A stretch of 33,926 nucleotides of DNA from CAYWNK01 sp047639615 (GTDB lineage Bacteria > Planctomycetota > UBA1135 > GCA-002686595), in contig JBLIOL010000012.1 in assembly GCA_047639615.1 (NCBI GenBank), positions 1-33,926 on the forward strand. The letters run 5' to 3'. This document shows, in pieces, positions 16,536 through 24,729 of this stretch. Position numbers and translations under genes: made by a program. The notes under the pieces were generated by a model that worked only from the letters and a program-made list of their open reading frames with translations, was not told the origin of the DNA and did not search any database. Within the stretch, counting starts at the first letter, position 1, and each line of letters opens with the position of its first letter.

Positions 16536-17758
16536 GACAGCTTCTCCGCGGCCTCCAGCAAGCTTTCCCGATCGCGCCAGAGCTGCGTGAGCAGCTTCTT
16601 GGTCATGCCAAGCTCCGTGCGCGCCAGCCCCTCGAAGGCCTCCCGCAAGCCTAGTTCCTGCGCCAGCACCAAAGCGCGCACCATTGGCAGGTCCTCCAAG
16701 CTCGGATCCACCAGGGCCAAGTCCAAGAGCAGCGCCAACCAGTAGCTCTCCAGCCCCGGCAGAGTCCCGCGCAGCTCCGCGATCAATCCCGGGTCAGCAC
16801 TCTCGTCTGTACTCTCGTCCGCACTCCAATCCGCAAATAGCAAACGCACATGCCCCACCAATAACTCCGTGCGCATCCAAGCCGGCGCCAACACCAAGCT
16901 CACCCACCTGCGCGTCAGCACAGCCAAGCGCACCTGATCTTCAAAGTCCAGGCCCTGCAAACGCAGCGGCCCCTTCACCAAACGCGCCAACTCGGCCTCC
17001 GCCTCGGCCCCCGCCACAAACCAGCGTTCCACCGCATGGGCGCGCATGTAGGTCTCCGGATGAGTCCGCTCGCCGGCAGTAACTTCCCCCGACTCTCCTG
17101 GCGCCTCCAACACCTCACGCGCCTGCTCCAAATAAGCCTGCGCACTGGCCTCCGCCAGCCCCGTCTCGACCTTCACCAAGCAGCGCACCGCAGCCTCCCA
17201 AGAGCCCGCCGCCAGCGCCGCCCCGCGATCCGCCACCAGCTCCGTAAACAGCCGCTGATTCTCCGCCGTGCGCACCTGCGCCGGCTCCGAATGATCGAGC
17301 CCAGCGTTCATGGACAGCAACCGATCCGCCACCAAGTACGCACCTTCATCCATACCCCACAGCCGGTGATGCGCGTACTCATGCCCGAAGAGCGCCAAGA
17401 GCTCGTCCTCATCCAGGAGCCCAATCACATCCCCCTGCAGCACCACATGCAGCGCCTCGGGCACGAAGTACAGGGACGCGTTCACGCCCATGGGCGAAGT
17501 CGGGGCCTGATAGCAGTGTCGCTCAAGGCCCTCCAGCCCCAACGCCACAGCCGCCTGCTCCGCCGCCCGGTACACGCCCGCATGAGTCTCCTCATCCAGC
17601 CGCACCGTGTTCTTCAGCAGCTCCAGCCGCGTCTCATCTGACCACTCCTCAAGCTTCGCCCGGGTCGCAAACCCCGCCCACATCTCCGCCTCATGCTCCC
17701 CCAAGAGGGCCACAAGCTGCCGGTGATACGGCGTAGGTTCGAGGGAAGGCAAGCTCAC
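16532..17758 (-). CDS. M48-like zinc metallopeptidase, soluble
   Basis: A 408-residue protein from GTG 17758. Residues ~80-185 carry an M48-type catalytic core: HEYAH (126-130) provides the HExxH zinc site and base, and ELVADRGAAL gives the downstream Glu (~173) with the usual ADR context. MGVNASLYFVPEALHVVLQGDVIGLL just before it matches the M48 strand preceding the active-site helix. Unlike HtpX or Ste24 there are no clear membrane segments or signal peptide, so it should act in the cytoplasm. The C-terminal ~220 residues are alpha-helical and unrecognised. Its stop is fused to the helicase start (4-nt overlap), the strongest sign that the two products function together. The substrate is unknown. 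Confidence 0.8.
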   Translation of the reverse strand: MSLPSLEPTPYHRQLVALLGEHEAEMWAGFATRAKLEEWSDETRLELLKNTVRLDEETHAGVYRAAEQAAVALGLEGLERHCYQAPTSPMGVNASLYFVPEALHVVLQGDVIGLLDEDELLALFGHEYAHHRLWGMDEGAYLVADRLLSMNAGLDHSEPAQVRTAENQRLFTELVADRGAALAAGSWEAAVRCLVKVETGLAEASAQAYLEQAREVLEAPGESGEVTAGERTHPETYMRAHAVERWFVAGAEAEAELARLVKGPLRLQGLDFEDQVRLAVLTRRWVSLVLAPAWMRTELLVGHVRLLFADWSADESTDESADPGLIAELRGTLPGLESYWLALLLDLALVDPSLEDLPMVRALVLAQELGLREAFEGLARTELGMTKKLLTQLWRDRESLLEAAEKLS

Positions 17759-17882
17759 GGTGTCGTGCCATGAGCATAAGCCCCCTCCCCCGAACCACCA
17801 AACCGCCAGCCGTGTTGATTCTCCTGAATTGGATCAGACCATCAGAGGGCGTGCTCGCGACGGCTTGCTCCGCCCATCCAGA

Positions 17883-19424
17883 TCACAGAAACGTGATCGA
17901 CACCCCGTCCGTGAAGTTGCTCGTCGGGCCGGGGTTATTGTCGCGGTACCAGCACTGGAAGTTCCAGGTCTGGCCTGCCGTGATGGACGTCAGCCCCGCG
18001 GGCGTCGGCGTGCTCGTGAGGTCGAGCGTGGCCGAAATGCTGCCGAGCGCACCGCTGTTCTGAAGAGGGTATCCCGCCGCCGGGTTGTAGCGTCCGATGG
18101 CACCGGACAGGCAGAGCGTCCCCTGGCTGCCGCCCGGGTTGGAAGTAGCCCCCTGACTCATCGAATTCAGGAAGAAGCCGAACTGGTTCTGCGCCAATTG
18201 GTCGGCGATCAAGATCACGCTGTTGCCTCCAGCAAGATCAAACCCGCTGGCCCTGATCGTGCTCGGTCCACCGGCGCTATTCGAAACTGCCGGGCTGCAG
18301 TAGGTCACCCCGACCGGGCCACCCATGAGGTTCTCGTACCAAGAAATCTTGTCGTCCCACTGGCTCGCGGAGAGCACATCCACATCACCGTCAGCATCGA
18401 GATCGATGGGGAAGACCCTCCAGGCACCCTCGGCAGAGGTCGTAATCACCTGCAGGGGACCGAACGTACCTCCTCCTAGGTTTTCGTACCAAGCGACCAT
18501 GTCGTCGTCCTTGCTCCCAGAGAGCACATCGGCATCACCGTCGCCGTCGAAGTCGGCGGCGTAGACGCAGGTGGGCCAATTGACAAAAGGCGCGATCACC
18601 TGCCGGGGTCCGAACGTACCGCCACCAAGGTTCTCGAACCAAGCGATCTTGTCGTCCCAGGCAATCGCAGCTAGCACATCGGCATCACCGTCACCGTCGA
18701 GGTCGGTGGCATGAACGCCCGTGGCACCACTAGCAGCATTCGTAATCACCTGCTGAGGTCCGAACGATCCGCCACCGAGATTCTCGTACCAAGCAATCTT
18801 GGCGTCGGTCGAACTCGCGGAGAGAACGTCCGCATCGGAGTCTCCGTCGAGGTCCGTGGCGTAGACGGTCCAAGCACCAACTGCAGAGGTCGTAATCACC
18901 TGCGGAGGACCAAACGTGCCGCCACCGAGGTTCTCGATCCAAGTGATCTTATCCTCGTCATAGCTCGCGGTGAGCACGTCTGCATCAGCGTCCCCGTCGA
19001 GGTCGGTGGCGTAAACGTGGACGACTGAGCCGGCGGAAATGGTAATCACCTGCTGAGGGCCAAATGAACCACCGCCCAGGTTCTCGTGCCAAAAAACCCT
19101 GTCGTCATAGGCACTCGCACAGAGCACATCGGCATCACCGTCACCATCTAGATCGATGGCGTAGACGCTGTAGGCACCATCGGCAGTATTCGTAATCACC
19201 TGCTGGGGGCCGAAGACTCCCCCACCTAGATTCTCGTACCAAGCAACCGTGTCGTCGTTGCTACTGGCGGAGACCACATCGACGTCACCGTCACCATCCA
19301 GATCGATGGCATGAACGCTTAGAGGACGATCAGACACGCCCGAAATCGACTGCTGCGGCCCGAACTGACCCAGCGCAGGGCTAGTCCCCCCGAACAACAC
19401 AACCGCACTCAGTACATATTTCAT
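17883..19424 (-). CDS. seven-unit FG-GAP protein with C-terminal NFTDG-type module
   Basis: A 513-residue exported protein; ATG 19424 begins a signal peptide (MKYVLSAVVLFGGTSPALGQ). Residues ~20-370 are seven near-identical 50-residue units with the pattern WYENLGGG.FGPQQVIT, VYA.DLDGD.DADVL and AS..DDKIAW. Each has one Asp-rich calcium loop and forms one propeller blade, so the array would close a seven-bladed propeller. Residues ~375-513 are the YCSP...NPGGSQGTLCL...SNFTDGVSITFL module shared with two other proteins in the window. Function is probably surface binding; the ligand is unknown. The stand-alone gene lies between the M48 gene and the Cpd-like gene. Confidence 0.92.
   Translation of the reverse strand: MKYVLSAVVLFGGTSPALGQFGPQQSISGVSDRPLSVHAIDLDGDGDVDVVSASSNDDTVAWYENLGGGVFGPQQVITNTADGAYSVYAIDLDGDGDADVLCASAYDDRVFWHENLGGGSFGPQQVITISAGSVVHVYATDLDGDADADVLTASYDEDKITWIENLGGGTFGPPQVITTSAVGAWTVYATDLDGDSDADVLSASSTDAKIAWYENLGGGSFGPQQVITNAASGATGVHATDLDGDGDADVLAAIAWDDKIAWFENLGGGTFGPRQVIAPFVNWPTCVYAADFDGDGDADVLSGSKDDDMVAWYENLGGGTFGPLQVITTSAEGAWRVFPIDLDADGDVDVLSASQWDDKISWYENLMGGPVGVTYCSPAVSNSAGGPSTIRASGFDLAGGNSVILIADQLAQNQFGFFLNSMSQGATSNPGGSQGTLCLSGAIGRYNPAAGYPLQNSGALGSISATLDLTSTPTPAGLTSITAGQTWNFQCWYRDNNPGPTSNFTDGVSITFL
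18331..19380. repeat. tandem array of seven 150-bp coding repeats
   Basis: The marker TTCTCG.ACC (or close variants) recurs at 18331, 18481, 18631, 18781, 18931, 19081 and 19231, exactly 150 bp apart. Each unit encodes one 50-residue FG-GAP blade. DNA identity between units is high enough for recombination-driven changes in copy number. Confidence 0.92.
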
Positions 19425-19614
19425 CAGTGAACCCCGATCGACGGCCCTGTCCCGTGAAGCCAGAAGCCTACAGGACCTGCTGCCTCACCCCGGCGCCTTC
19501 CTGCAACAGTCCACCGATTTGAGTCAGGCACTCTCGCAGGAATCGCACCCCTGAATCATACCCAGCGACCAAAGTTCCAAGGGCCAACTGCGCGGATCAG
19601 CCCTACGACAACGC

Positions 19615-19655
19615 CGGCGCCCGGGGGCCAGGCCCCGCTCGTAGACATGGCGCCG
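19615..19655. terminator. nested GC hairpin after Cpd-like gene
   Basis: CGGCGCC (19615-19621) pairs with GGCGCCG (19649-19655), and an inner CGGGG/CCCCG pair lies between them. It is 10 nt past the stop of the minus-strand gene ending at 19666. The rest of the gap 19425-19665 shows nothing else I can name. Confidence 0.45.
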
Positions 19656-19665
19656 AGGCGCAGAC

Positions 19666-21060
19666 TCACTCGGCCCCCGGGCTCGGTGCCAGCTCCGGAT
19701 CTAGGCTGGTCACTTCGAACGCTTCCGCGTAGTGCGCGCGACCGTTTATCAGGACCTCGAAGGTGTAGGAGCCGATCGGGAGCAGGCCCGTCCAGGGAAT
19801 GGGGCTTGTGTAATCGGTGAGGTCATCGAGGGTCACCTCGTAGGCGACGGTACCGGTTGCGTTATCGATGTACCTCAGCGTCATCGTCCCCGTGCCTTCG
19901 CCGCCTGACCATTCGACAGTCGCAGTCACCGGGACCGCGGCGATGAGTGGAACGTCCAACCTGGTTTCCTCGCCGGCGAGGACGTCGAACCAAAGATCAA
20001 GGGAAGCCACATTGTCGCCCGCGAAGGTGATGCGCCCTGGTCCTGGCTCTAGCAGGTCGATTCGAAGCTCCGCCAGACCGCCGACTTCGAAGACCTCAGC
20101 GCGCTTGGATTCCTTGCGCCTCAGAAAAGCTCGCACGCCGGTTAGAACCGAGTCCGCCGGTCGCTGGATCCGCAGTACGAGCGTTCCGCTGGGCCCCGGC
20201 ACGAGATCTGGCAAGTCGATGGTATCGCCCTCATGCACCTCGAACTCCCCGCCGGTGCAGATCGCTCGGGCATTGATCAGCGCCACAGGGCGGTAGATGC
20301 CCGGACTGCTCAGCTGGAAAGTCCAGTCGTTGTTCACTCGAGTTCCGCCATACCAACGCTGATCGTCGGCGCCCTCAAGAATCACCATGGAGTCGGCCGC
20401 CCACCCATCGGATTCCACGTCCAAGCGGACATGCACGAGGGAGTCTAAGAGAGACTCCCTCGCAACATAGGTTGCGATGAGATCCACGGGCTGCCGGTTG
20501 GGATAGACGCCATCGGCCGTGGGCTGCCGCGCGCCCTCGGGCCGGCGCCAGTCCTGGACGCGTAAGCCGTAAGGCCCCTGCCCGAGATTCAAGAAGCGGA
20601 AGTGCCCATCGATGGAATAGGCCAGGCGCTTGTCCTTCCCATCCGCGCTATCGGCGCTCACGTAGACCTCCTGAATCGGCGCCCCGTCGCGGTAGAGCGT
20701 GCGACCTTCGATCACGCGCCCGTCAGCCAGGACCGGGTTCCAAATGGCATCCAGTCCGGGCGCCAACAACAGGTTGGCCAGGGCGAAGGGTAGATCCTCG
20801 TGATCCTCCTCAAGGGTGTAGCGCTGCGCGAAGGCGTAGAGATACATCGAACCGGGGGCAACCGCGTGGAGCACGAACCTACCCGCATCGTCGCTGACCG
20901 CTGCGGGGCCGCGGAAGGCGCCGCGATACACGACCCGCCCGCCCTGCAGATAGGAGTCAGGCAGGGCAGCGTGGAAAGCGAGCACGGACGCCCCCTCAAC
21001 GGGATTCCCCAGCGCATCCGTCACGGTGCCCAGCACGTTCACGCCCTCTTCAAGCTGCAT
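19666..21060 (-). CDS. carboxypeptidase-regulatory-like domain protein, probably N-terminally truncated
   Basis: A 464-residue frame from ATG 21060. It begins at once with a carboxypeptidase-regulatory-like (transthyretin-type) fold, GVNVLGTVTDALGNPVEGASVLAF, cited here as GTVTDALGNPVEGASV, and has a second such segment near FRFLNLGQGPYGLRV. Further beta-sandwich-like sequence follows, including GLLPIGSYTFEV near the end. Such domains normally belong to exported proteins, yet there is no signal peptide. Protein-like codons (GLVELVGGQGHGLD) continue upstream of the ATG without any start codon. It may therefore be a remnant whose 5' end was lost next to the operon upstream. Function unknown. 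Confidence 0.65.
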   Translation of the reverse strand: MQLEEGVNVLGTVTDALGNPVEGASVLAFHAALPDSYLQGGRVVYRGAFRGPAAVSDDAGRFVLHAVAPGSMYLYAFAQRYTLEEDHEDLPFALANLLLAPGLDAIWNPVLADGRVIEGRTLYRDGAPIQEVYVSADSADGKDKRLAYSIDGHFRFLNLGQGPYGLRVQDWRRPEGARQPTADGVYPNRQPVDLIATYVARESLLDSLVHVRLDVESDGWAADSMVILEGADDQRWYGGTRVNNDWTFQLSSPGIYRPVALINARAICTGGEFEVHEGDTIDLPDLVPGPSGTLVLRIQRPADSVLTGVRAFLRRKESKRAEVFEVGGLAELRIDLLEPGPGRITFAGDNVASLDLWFDVLAGEETRLDVPLIAAVPVTATVEWSGGEGTGTMTLRYIDNATGTVAYEVTLDDLTDYTSPIPWTGLLPIGSYTFEVLINGRAHYAEAFEVTSLDPELAPSPGAE

Positions 21061-21148
21061 GTCGAGGCCATGGCCCTGGCCACCAACGAGCTCGACCAGC
21101 CCGCGGCACTTGGCAGCCCTAAGGCCCAGCAGGCCAGGCGCGCGGGCC

Positions 21149-23776
21149 CTACGGCGGCGTCTGCGCCAGGGCCCAAGCGGTCGGAGCCTCCGGGCTCGCC
21201 AGGTCGATGCCGAGTTCGGCGCTGCGGGTGACGAGGGTGTCGGGATCCCAGCCTAAGTAGAGCGCGGCGCGGGTCTTGTTCACGCGGCCGGAGGAGGTGC
21301 GCGTGGTGGCGATGGCGGCCAGTAGGTCCGCGCGGCGGGGTTGGCGGGAGGCTAGGCGCGGGAGGACCTCGAGGCCGGCGCTGCGGAGGGCTGTGTGGGC
21401 GGTTTCGCGGTCGATGGAATCGCCGCGGGATTCGAGCAGTAGCCCGTGTAGGACCACGTCGAGGTCGCGCAGGCCTGACTCCCAGGGTTGGCGCCAGAGC
21501 AAGGCCAGGGCGTCATCGTCCCAGCGCGGTTCTGGCAGGCCCTCGTCTTTGGCAATGCGCTGGGCGAGGGCGTCGATCCAGCCGGGGAGTTCGGCGCGGC
21601 GATCCGCCAGGGGCGGAAGGCTGAGCACCACCCGGCAGAGCGCGCGTGCCAGAGCATGCTGCAGGCCATGAGCGGGCAGGCGCGGGTCGCGTTCGGTGCT
21701 GATCAGGAGCTTCGCCTGGCTGGCTGACGGATTAGCCAGGCGCTCCGTGAGCAGCTCCTGCTCTACGAGGGTCAGACGTTCCGGCGCGTGGATCCAGAGG
21801 CTCTGGCCGCTGCCTTGAAGGGCCTGTTCGAGGGAGCCGCCGGGCGACCAGGGACGTAGGCCAGCGTCAGGGCCAGAATGCTCGGCGTGGGCCAGCTCGT
21901 GGGCCCAGCGCATGAAGACGCCCTTACCGGAACCGGGACCGCCCACCAGCACCAAAGCTGCGCGGCGCGGGGCCAGGATACGCAGGCGATCGGCGAAGGT
22001 GTCGAAGTCCCCTATGCCCGTGGGCAAGTGCGGTTGCCAGCCATAGCTCGCCAGGTGTCGGCTGCGGAAGCGCGCGGCGACCATGGCCGTGCGGCGGGCT
22101 TGAAACTTGGACTCGAGCCGCGCTAAGTCGGCTTCGCGCAGGTCGCGGTTGATGCTGGACTCCACCACAAAAAGCGCAAGGGTCTCGCTGCCCAACTGCA
22201 TAGGGAAGACCACGCCCGAAGCACTGCGGGCGTCCACGGAGAGCGGCGGGCTCGGAGTATCCCAAGTCACGCGCGCGCCGGTGATGCGCGCGCGCTCCAA
22301 GGCGCGCCCGCCGCCGGCGTGCACACCGGACGGATCGCCGAAACCGCTGAAGCGGCCAGCGCTAGCCACGAGCTGCGGCCCGGCCGGTCCCATAGCGAAC
22401 GCGAACCAGCGCCGGCGGGTGGTCTTCATGGCCAACTCCCCCACCAACTCCTCGAACACATGGGCCAGAGCACCGCCCATGGGACCAGCACCCCAGGGCT
22501 CCGCGATGGTCTGCGGTGCAGTGACTCGCGCCTCGCGCTGCTCCCTCAGGCAACGCGGACGGCAGCTGCGCGCGAGCGCCTGCAGCCTCGTGCTCGAGGG
22601 CACCAAATGGTGCGAAAACTCCAAGTGCAGCCAGCCCATGGGCTCGCTGCGTTCATCGAGTACAGGTACGAGCACCAAGGCGAGCGCCTGCGGATCCATG
22701 CTCCCGAGCCAAGGCCCTGCGGATCCGGCACCCGGCTGACGATGACGCTGCACCAGACCAGCACTCGTTAGCAGCTCCTGCTCCGGCTCGCCCAAGCGCT
22801 GCCACGCGCAGGCGCGGCCGGTCTCCCAAGCGTCCCCGGCACCTTCGAGCTCCACAGCCACCGAACGCACTGGCACGCGCCGCTGCAAGGCGCCCGCCGC
22901 GTCCCGTTCGAGCACCACGAGCACGAGCACCGATGCGCCCAAGGCCTCGCAATCCAGAGCATCGGTGCCGATCAACGCGGCCGCGCCCGCGCGCGGCTCG
23001 CCACTGGATTTGGCGGGAGCATGCACCGCGCCCAACTCCGCCAAGGCCAGCGGCAAGGGCCCAGCCCCACGCCGCACCTGCGCCATGGGGCGCTGCGCCC
23101 CGGGCTCGCCCAGCAGTACGCCGCAGGCCGCGGCCAAGAATATCCCACGGGCATCGAGCGATACCGCCGCCAGCAAGTGTTCGCGCGCGGTCTGCACGGC
23201 GCCGCGCTGCAAGTCGAGGGCGGCCAAGTCCGTGGCCGCGCTCGACAAGGAGCACTTGCCAAGCTGCAAGCGCGCGCCCGCTAGGTCTCCCTGCACGATA
23301 CCGAGGCGCGCCTCCCAAAGTCCGAGGCGCTCCGGGTCCATACCACCGCCAGCCGCTAAGTCCAACAACCGGCGCGCCACCTGCGCGGCGCTCTCCCCCG
23401 GCTCGGGCACGGGCGGCGCGGGCGCACGCCCCTCGCCCAAACGTGCCCATGCCTGCGCAGCCGTGCCACTATCCATGCGCCAGGCATGCCAACTATCGGG
23501 ACCGAGGCAGGCATCGAGATGCAGACCGAGCAACACCTCCAGCGCAGCCTGATCCGAGTCCCGGCCGCGACCATGCAACACGCGCAAGGCTTCGCCCGGA
23601 TTGACCCCGGCCGACTGGGATTGATCGTTGCGCCCCGCACTGCGCACGAGGCTCAAAGCCCGACTCCAACGCCGCGCGATCTCCTGGCGCTCGCCGCCCT
23701 CGGGAAGCAGCAACTCCAACGGATCCTGGAGCGCCGCGCCGAACAAGCCGCCATCCAGCCCCTCGCTAGTGCTCAT
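21149..23776 (-). CDS. NtrC-like AAA+ regulator with GAF-like domains, lacking GAFTGA
   Basis: An 875-residue protein. The N-terminal ~240 residues are alpha-helical and TPR-like. Two GAF-like regions follow at ~250-395 and ~430-560. From ~600 there is an AAA+ domain of the sigma-54-activator type: Walker A GGPGSGKG (612-619), SLWIHAPERLTLVEQ where the Walker B helix would be, LLISTERDPRL, PLADRRAELPGWIDALA and WESGLRDLDVVL (counterpart of WPGNVREL). The GAFTGA loop that contacts sigma-54 is absent, and the Walker B acidic pair is not evident. The C terminus (GRVNKTRAALYLGWDPDTL) is a Fis-like helix-turn-helix. It is probably a DNA-binding regulator that does not act through sigma-54. It is the third gene of a coupled operon, with ATGA overlapping the upstream stop. 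Confidence 0.8.
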   Translation of the reverse strand: MSTSEGLDGGLFGAALQDPLELLLPEGGERQEIARRWSRALSLVRSAGRNDQSQSAGVNPGEALRVLHGRGRDSDQAALEVLLGLHLDACLGPDSWHAWRMDSGTAAQAWARLGEGRAPAPPVPEPGESAAQVARRLLDLAAGGGMDPERLGLWEARLGIVQGDLAGARLQLGKCSLSSAATDLAALDLQRGAVQTAREHLLAAVSLDARGIFLAAACGVLLGEPGAQRPMAQVRRGAGPLPLALAELGAVHAPAKSSGEPRAGAAALIGTDALDCEALGASVLVLVVLERDAAGALQRRVPVRSVAVELEGAGDAWETGRACAWQRLGEPEQELLTSAGLVQRHRQPGAGSAGPWLGSMDPQALALVLVPVLDERSEPMGWLHLEFSHHLVPSSTRLQALARSCRPRCLREQREARVTAPQTIAEPWGAGPMGGALAHVFEELVGELAMKTTRRRWFAFAMGPAGPQLVASAGRFSGFGDPSGVHAGGGRALERARITGARVTWDTPSPPLSVDARSASGVVFPMQLGSETLALFVVESSINRDLREADLARLESKFQARRTAMVAARFRSRHLASYGWQPHLPTGIGDFDTFADRLRILAPRRAALVLVGGPGSGKGVFMRWAHELAHAEHSGPDAGLRPWSPGGSLEQALQGSGQSLWIHAPERLTLVEQELLTERLANPSASQAKLLISTERDPRLPAHGLQHALARALCRVVLSLPPLADRRAELPGWIDALAQRIAKDEGLPEPRWDDDALALLWRQPWESGLRDLDVVLHGLLLESRGDSIDRETAHTALRSAGLEVLPRLASRQPRRADLLAAIATTRTSSGRVNKTRAALYLGWDPDTLVTRSAELGIDLASPEAPTAWALAQTPP

Positions 23777-24729
23777 GCTCCCTGCCTCGCAGCAAGCAAA
23801 GCCTTAGCGATCCCCCGCAAGGGCTCCGGCGCCTGCTCCACCGCACGTCCAAGACGCAGCACACCAGCCGGCCGGAACTCGCGCGACCAACGCTCCAAGG
23901 GCAGGTTCATGCCGTTCAAATCCGCAGCCTGTACCGGCCCGAGCCCCTGCTGAACGCGCCAATGCACATGCTGCTCAAGAGCTTCCAGCTCATCGTCAGC
24001 GCCCTCCCAAAGCGCCAGGGCATAGCGCGCTCCAAGCAGAGCCCAAGGCGCGCGCGCCATACCGGACACCGCCGGCAGCTCCCGGCGCAAACCCGCCAGG
24101 TCGCCCGCGCCCTCGCACAGAACGCCGCGCCCCAAAGCCAAGCACTGCGCCACTCGATAGGGCTCATCCGCCGTGCTACGCCAAGGCAAGCGCTCCAATG
24201 CTGCCAGGCGCTGGCTCGCGCGCTGCTCCAGCCCGCTCGCCAATTCCGCCAGAGCCAAGAGCGCATGCCCATCCGGCCCCGTGCGCAAAAGCGCCGACAG
24301 GCGCGCCAGCTCCAGCGCCGCCTGCGCACTCCAGTCATGTTCTTCGCCGGGCAGCAGGCTCTCAAGCTCCGGCATGGGCGGCAAGCCATCGAGCCTGCGC
24401 CAAAAGCTCTGCTCCGCCAGTGCGCCGCGCAAGCTGACCAGGGCCGAACCGAAGCGGTCCACCGCGGGCGGCAGGAGCCCAGCCCACCAAGCGCCGGGCG
24501 CAGCCTGCACCGAATCGCGCGCGCTACGTGCCCCGGGCAAGGCCTCCTCTGCGGCGCGTCGCAGGAGGTGCGCATCCTGCAACAGGCTCACGAATAGGTA
24601 GGCCCGCTCGAGCACATCCCGCACACCGAGCGCCGTGCGCCAGCCATCGAGAATCTGACGCACGCTCCGCATGCGATCGCGCCGGATGTTTCCGCCGAAG
24701 GACTGGCCTGTGAGGATCGAGTGAGTCAT
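23773..24729 (-). CDS. uncharacterised alpha-helical protein of the regulatory operon
   Basis: A 318-residue protein that I do not recognise. It is Leu/Ala/Arg-rich and predicted wholly alpha-helical, with no signal peptide, membrane segment or catalytic motif. The pattern of paired helices (ALLALAELASGLEQRASQRL, ALGRGVLCEGAGDLAGLRRE) is TPR-like. ATG 24729 overlaps the upstream stop (ATGA), and its own stop overlaps the start of the next gene, so it is made in step with the sigma-like and NtrC-like proteins. An adaptor or sensor role in that set is inferred from context only. Confidence 0.8.
   Translation of the reverse strand: MTHSILTGQSFGGNIRRDRMRSVRQILDGWRTALGVRDVLERAYLFVSLLQDAHLLRRAAEEALPGARSARDSVQAAPGAWWAGLLPPAVDRFGSALVSLRGALAEQSFWRRLDGLPPMPELESLLPGEEHDWSAQAALELARLSALLRTGPDGHALLALAELASGLEQRASQRLAALERLPWRSTADEPYRVAQCLALGRGVLCEGAGDLAGLRRELPAVSGMARAPWALLGARYALALWEGADDELEALEQHVHWRVQQGLGPVQAADLNGMNLPLERWSREFRPAGVLRLGRAVEQAPEPLRGIAKALLAARQGA

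Noticed and set aside
18331..19380. CRISPR-like regular repeats
   Set aside because: The 150-bp units are translated, in frame and encode FG-GAP blades; there are no short repeats with unique spacers.
21149..23776. Classical sigma-54 activator
   Set aside because: The GAFTGA loop and a clear Walker B acidic pair are missing, so only NtrC-like architecture is claimed.
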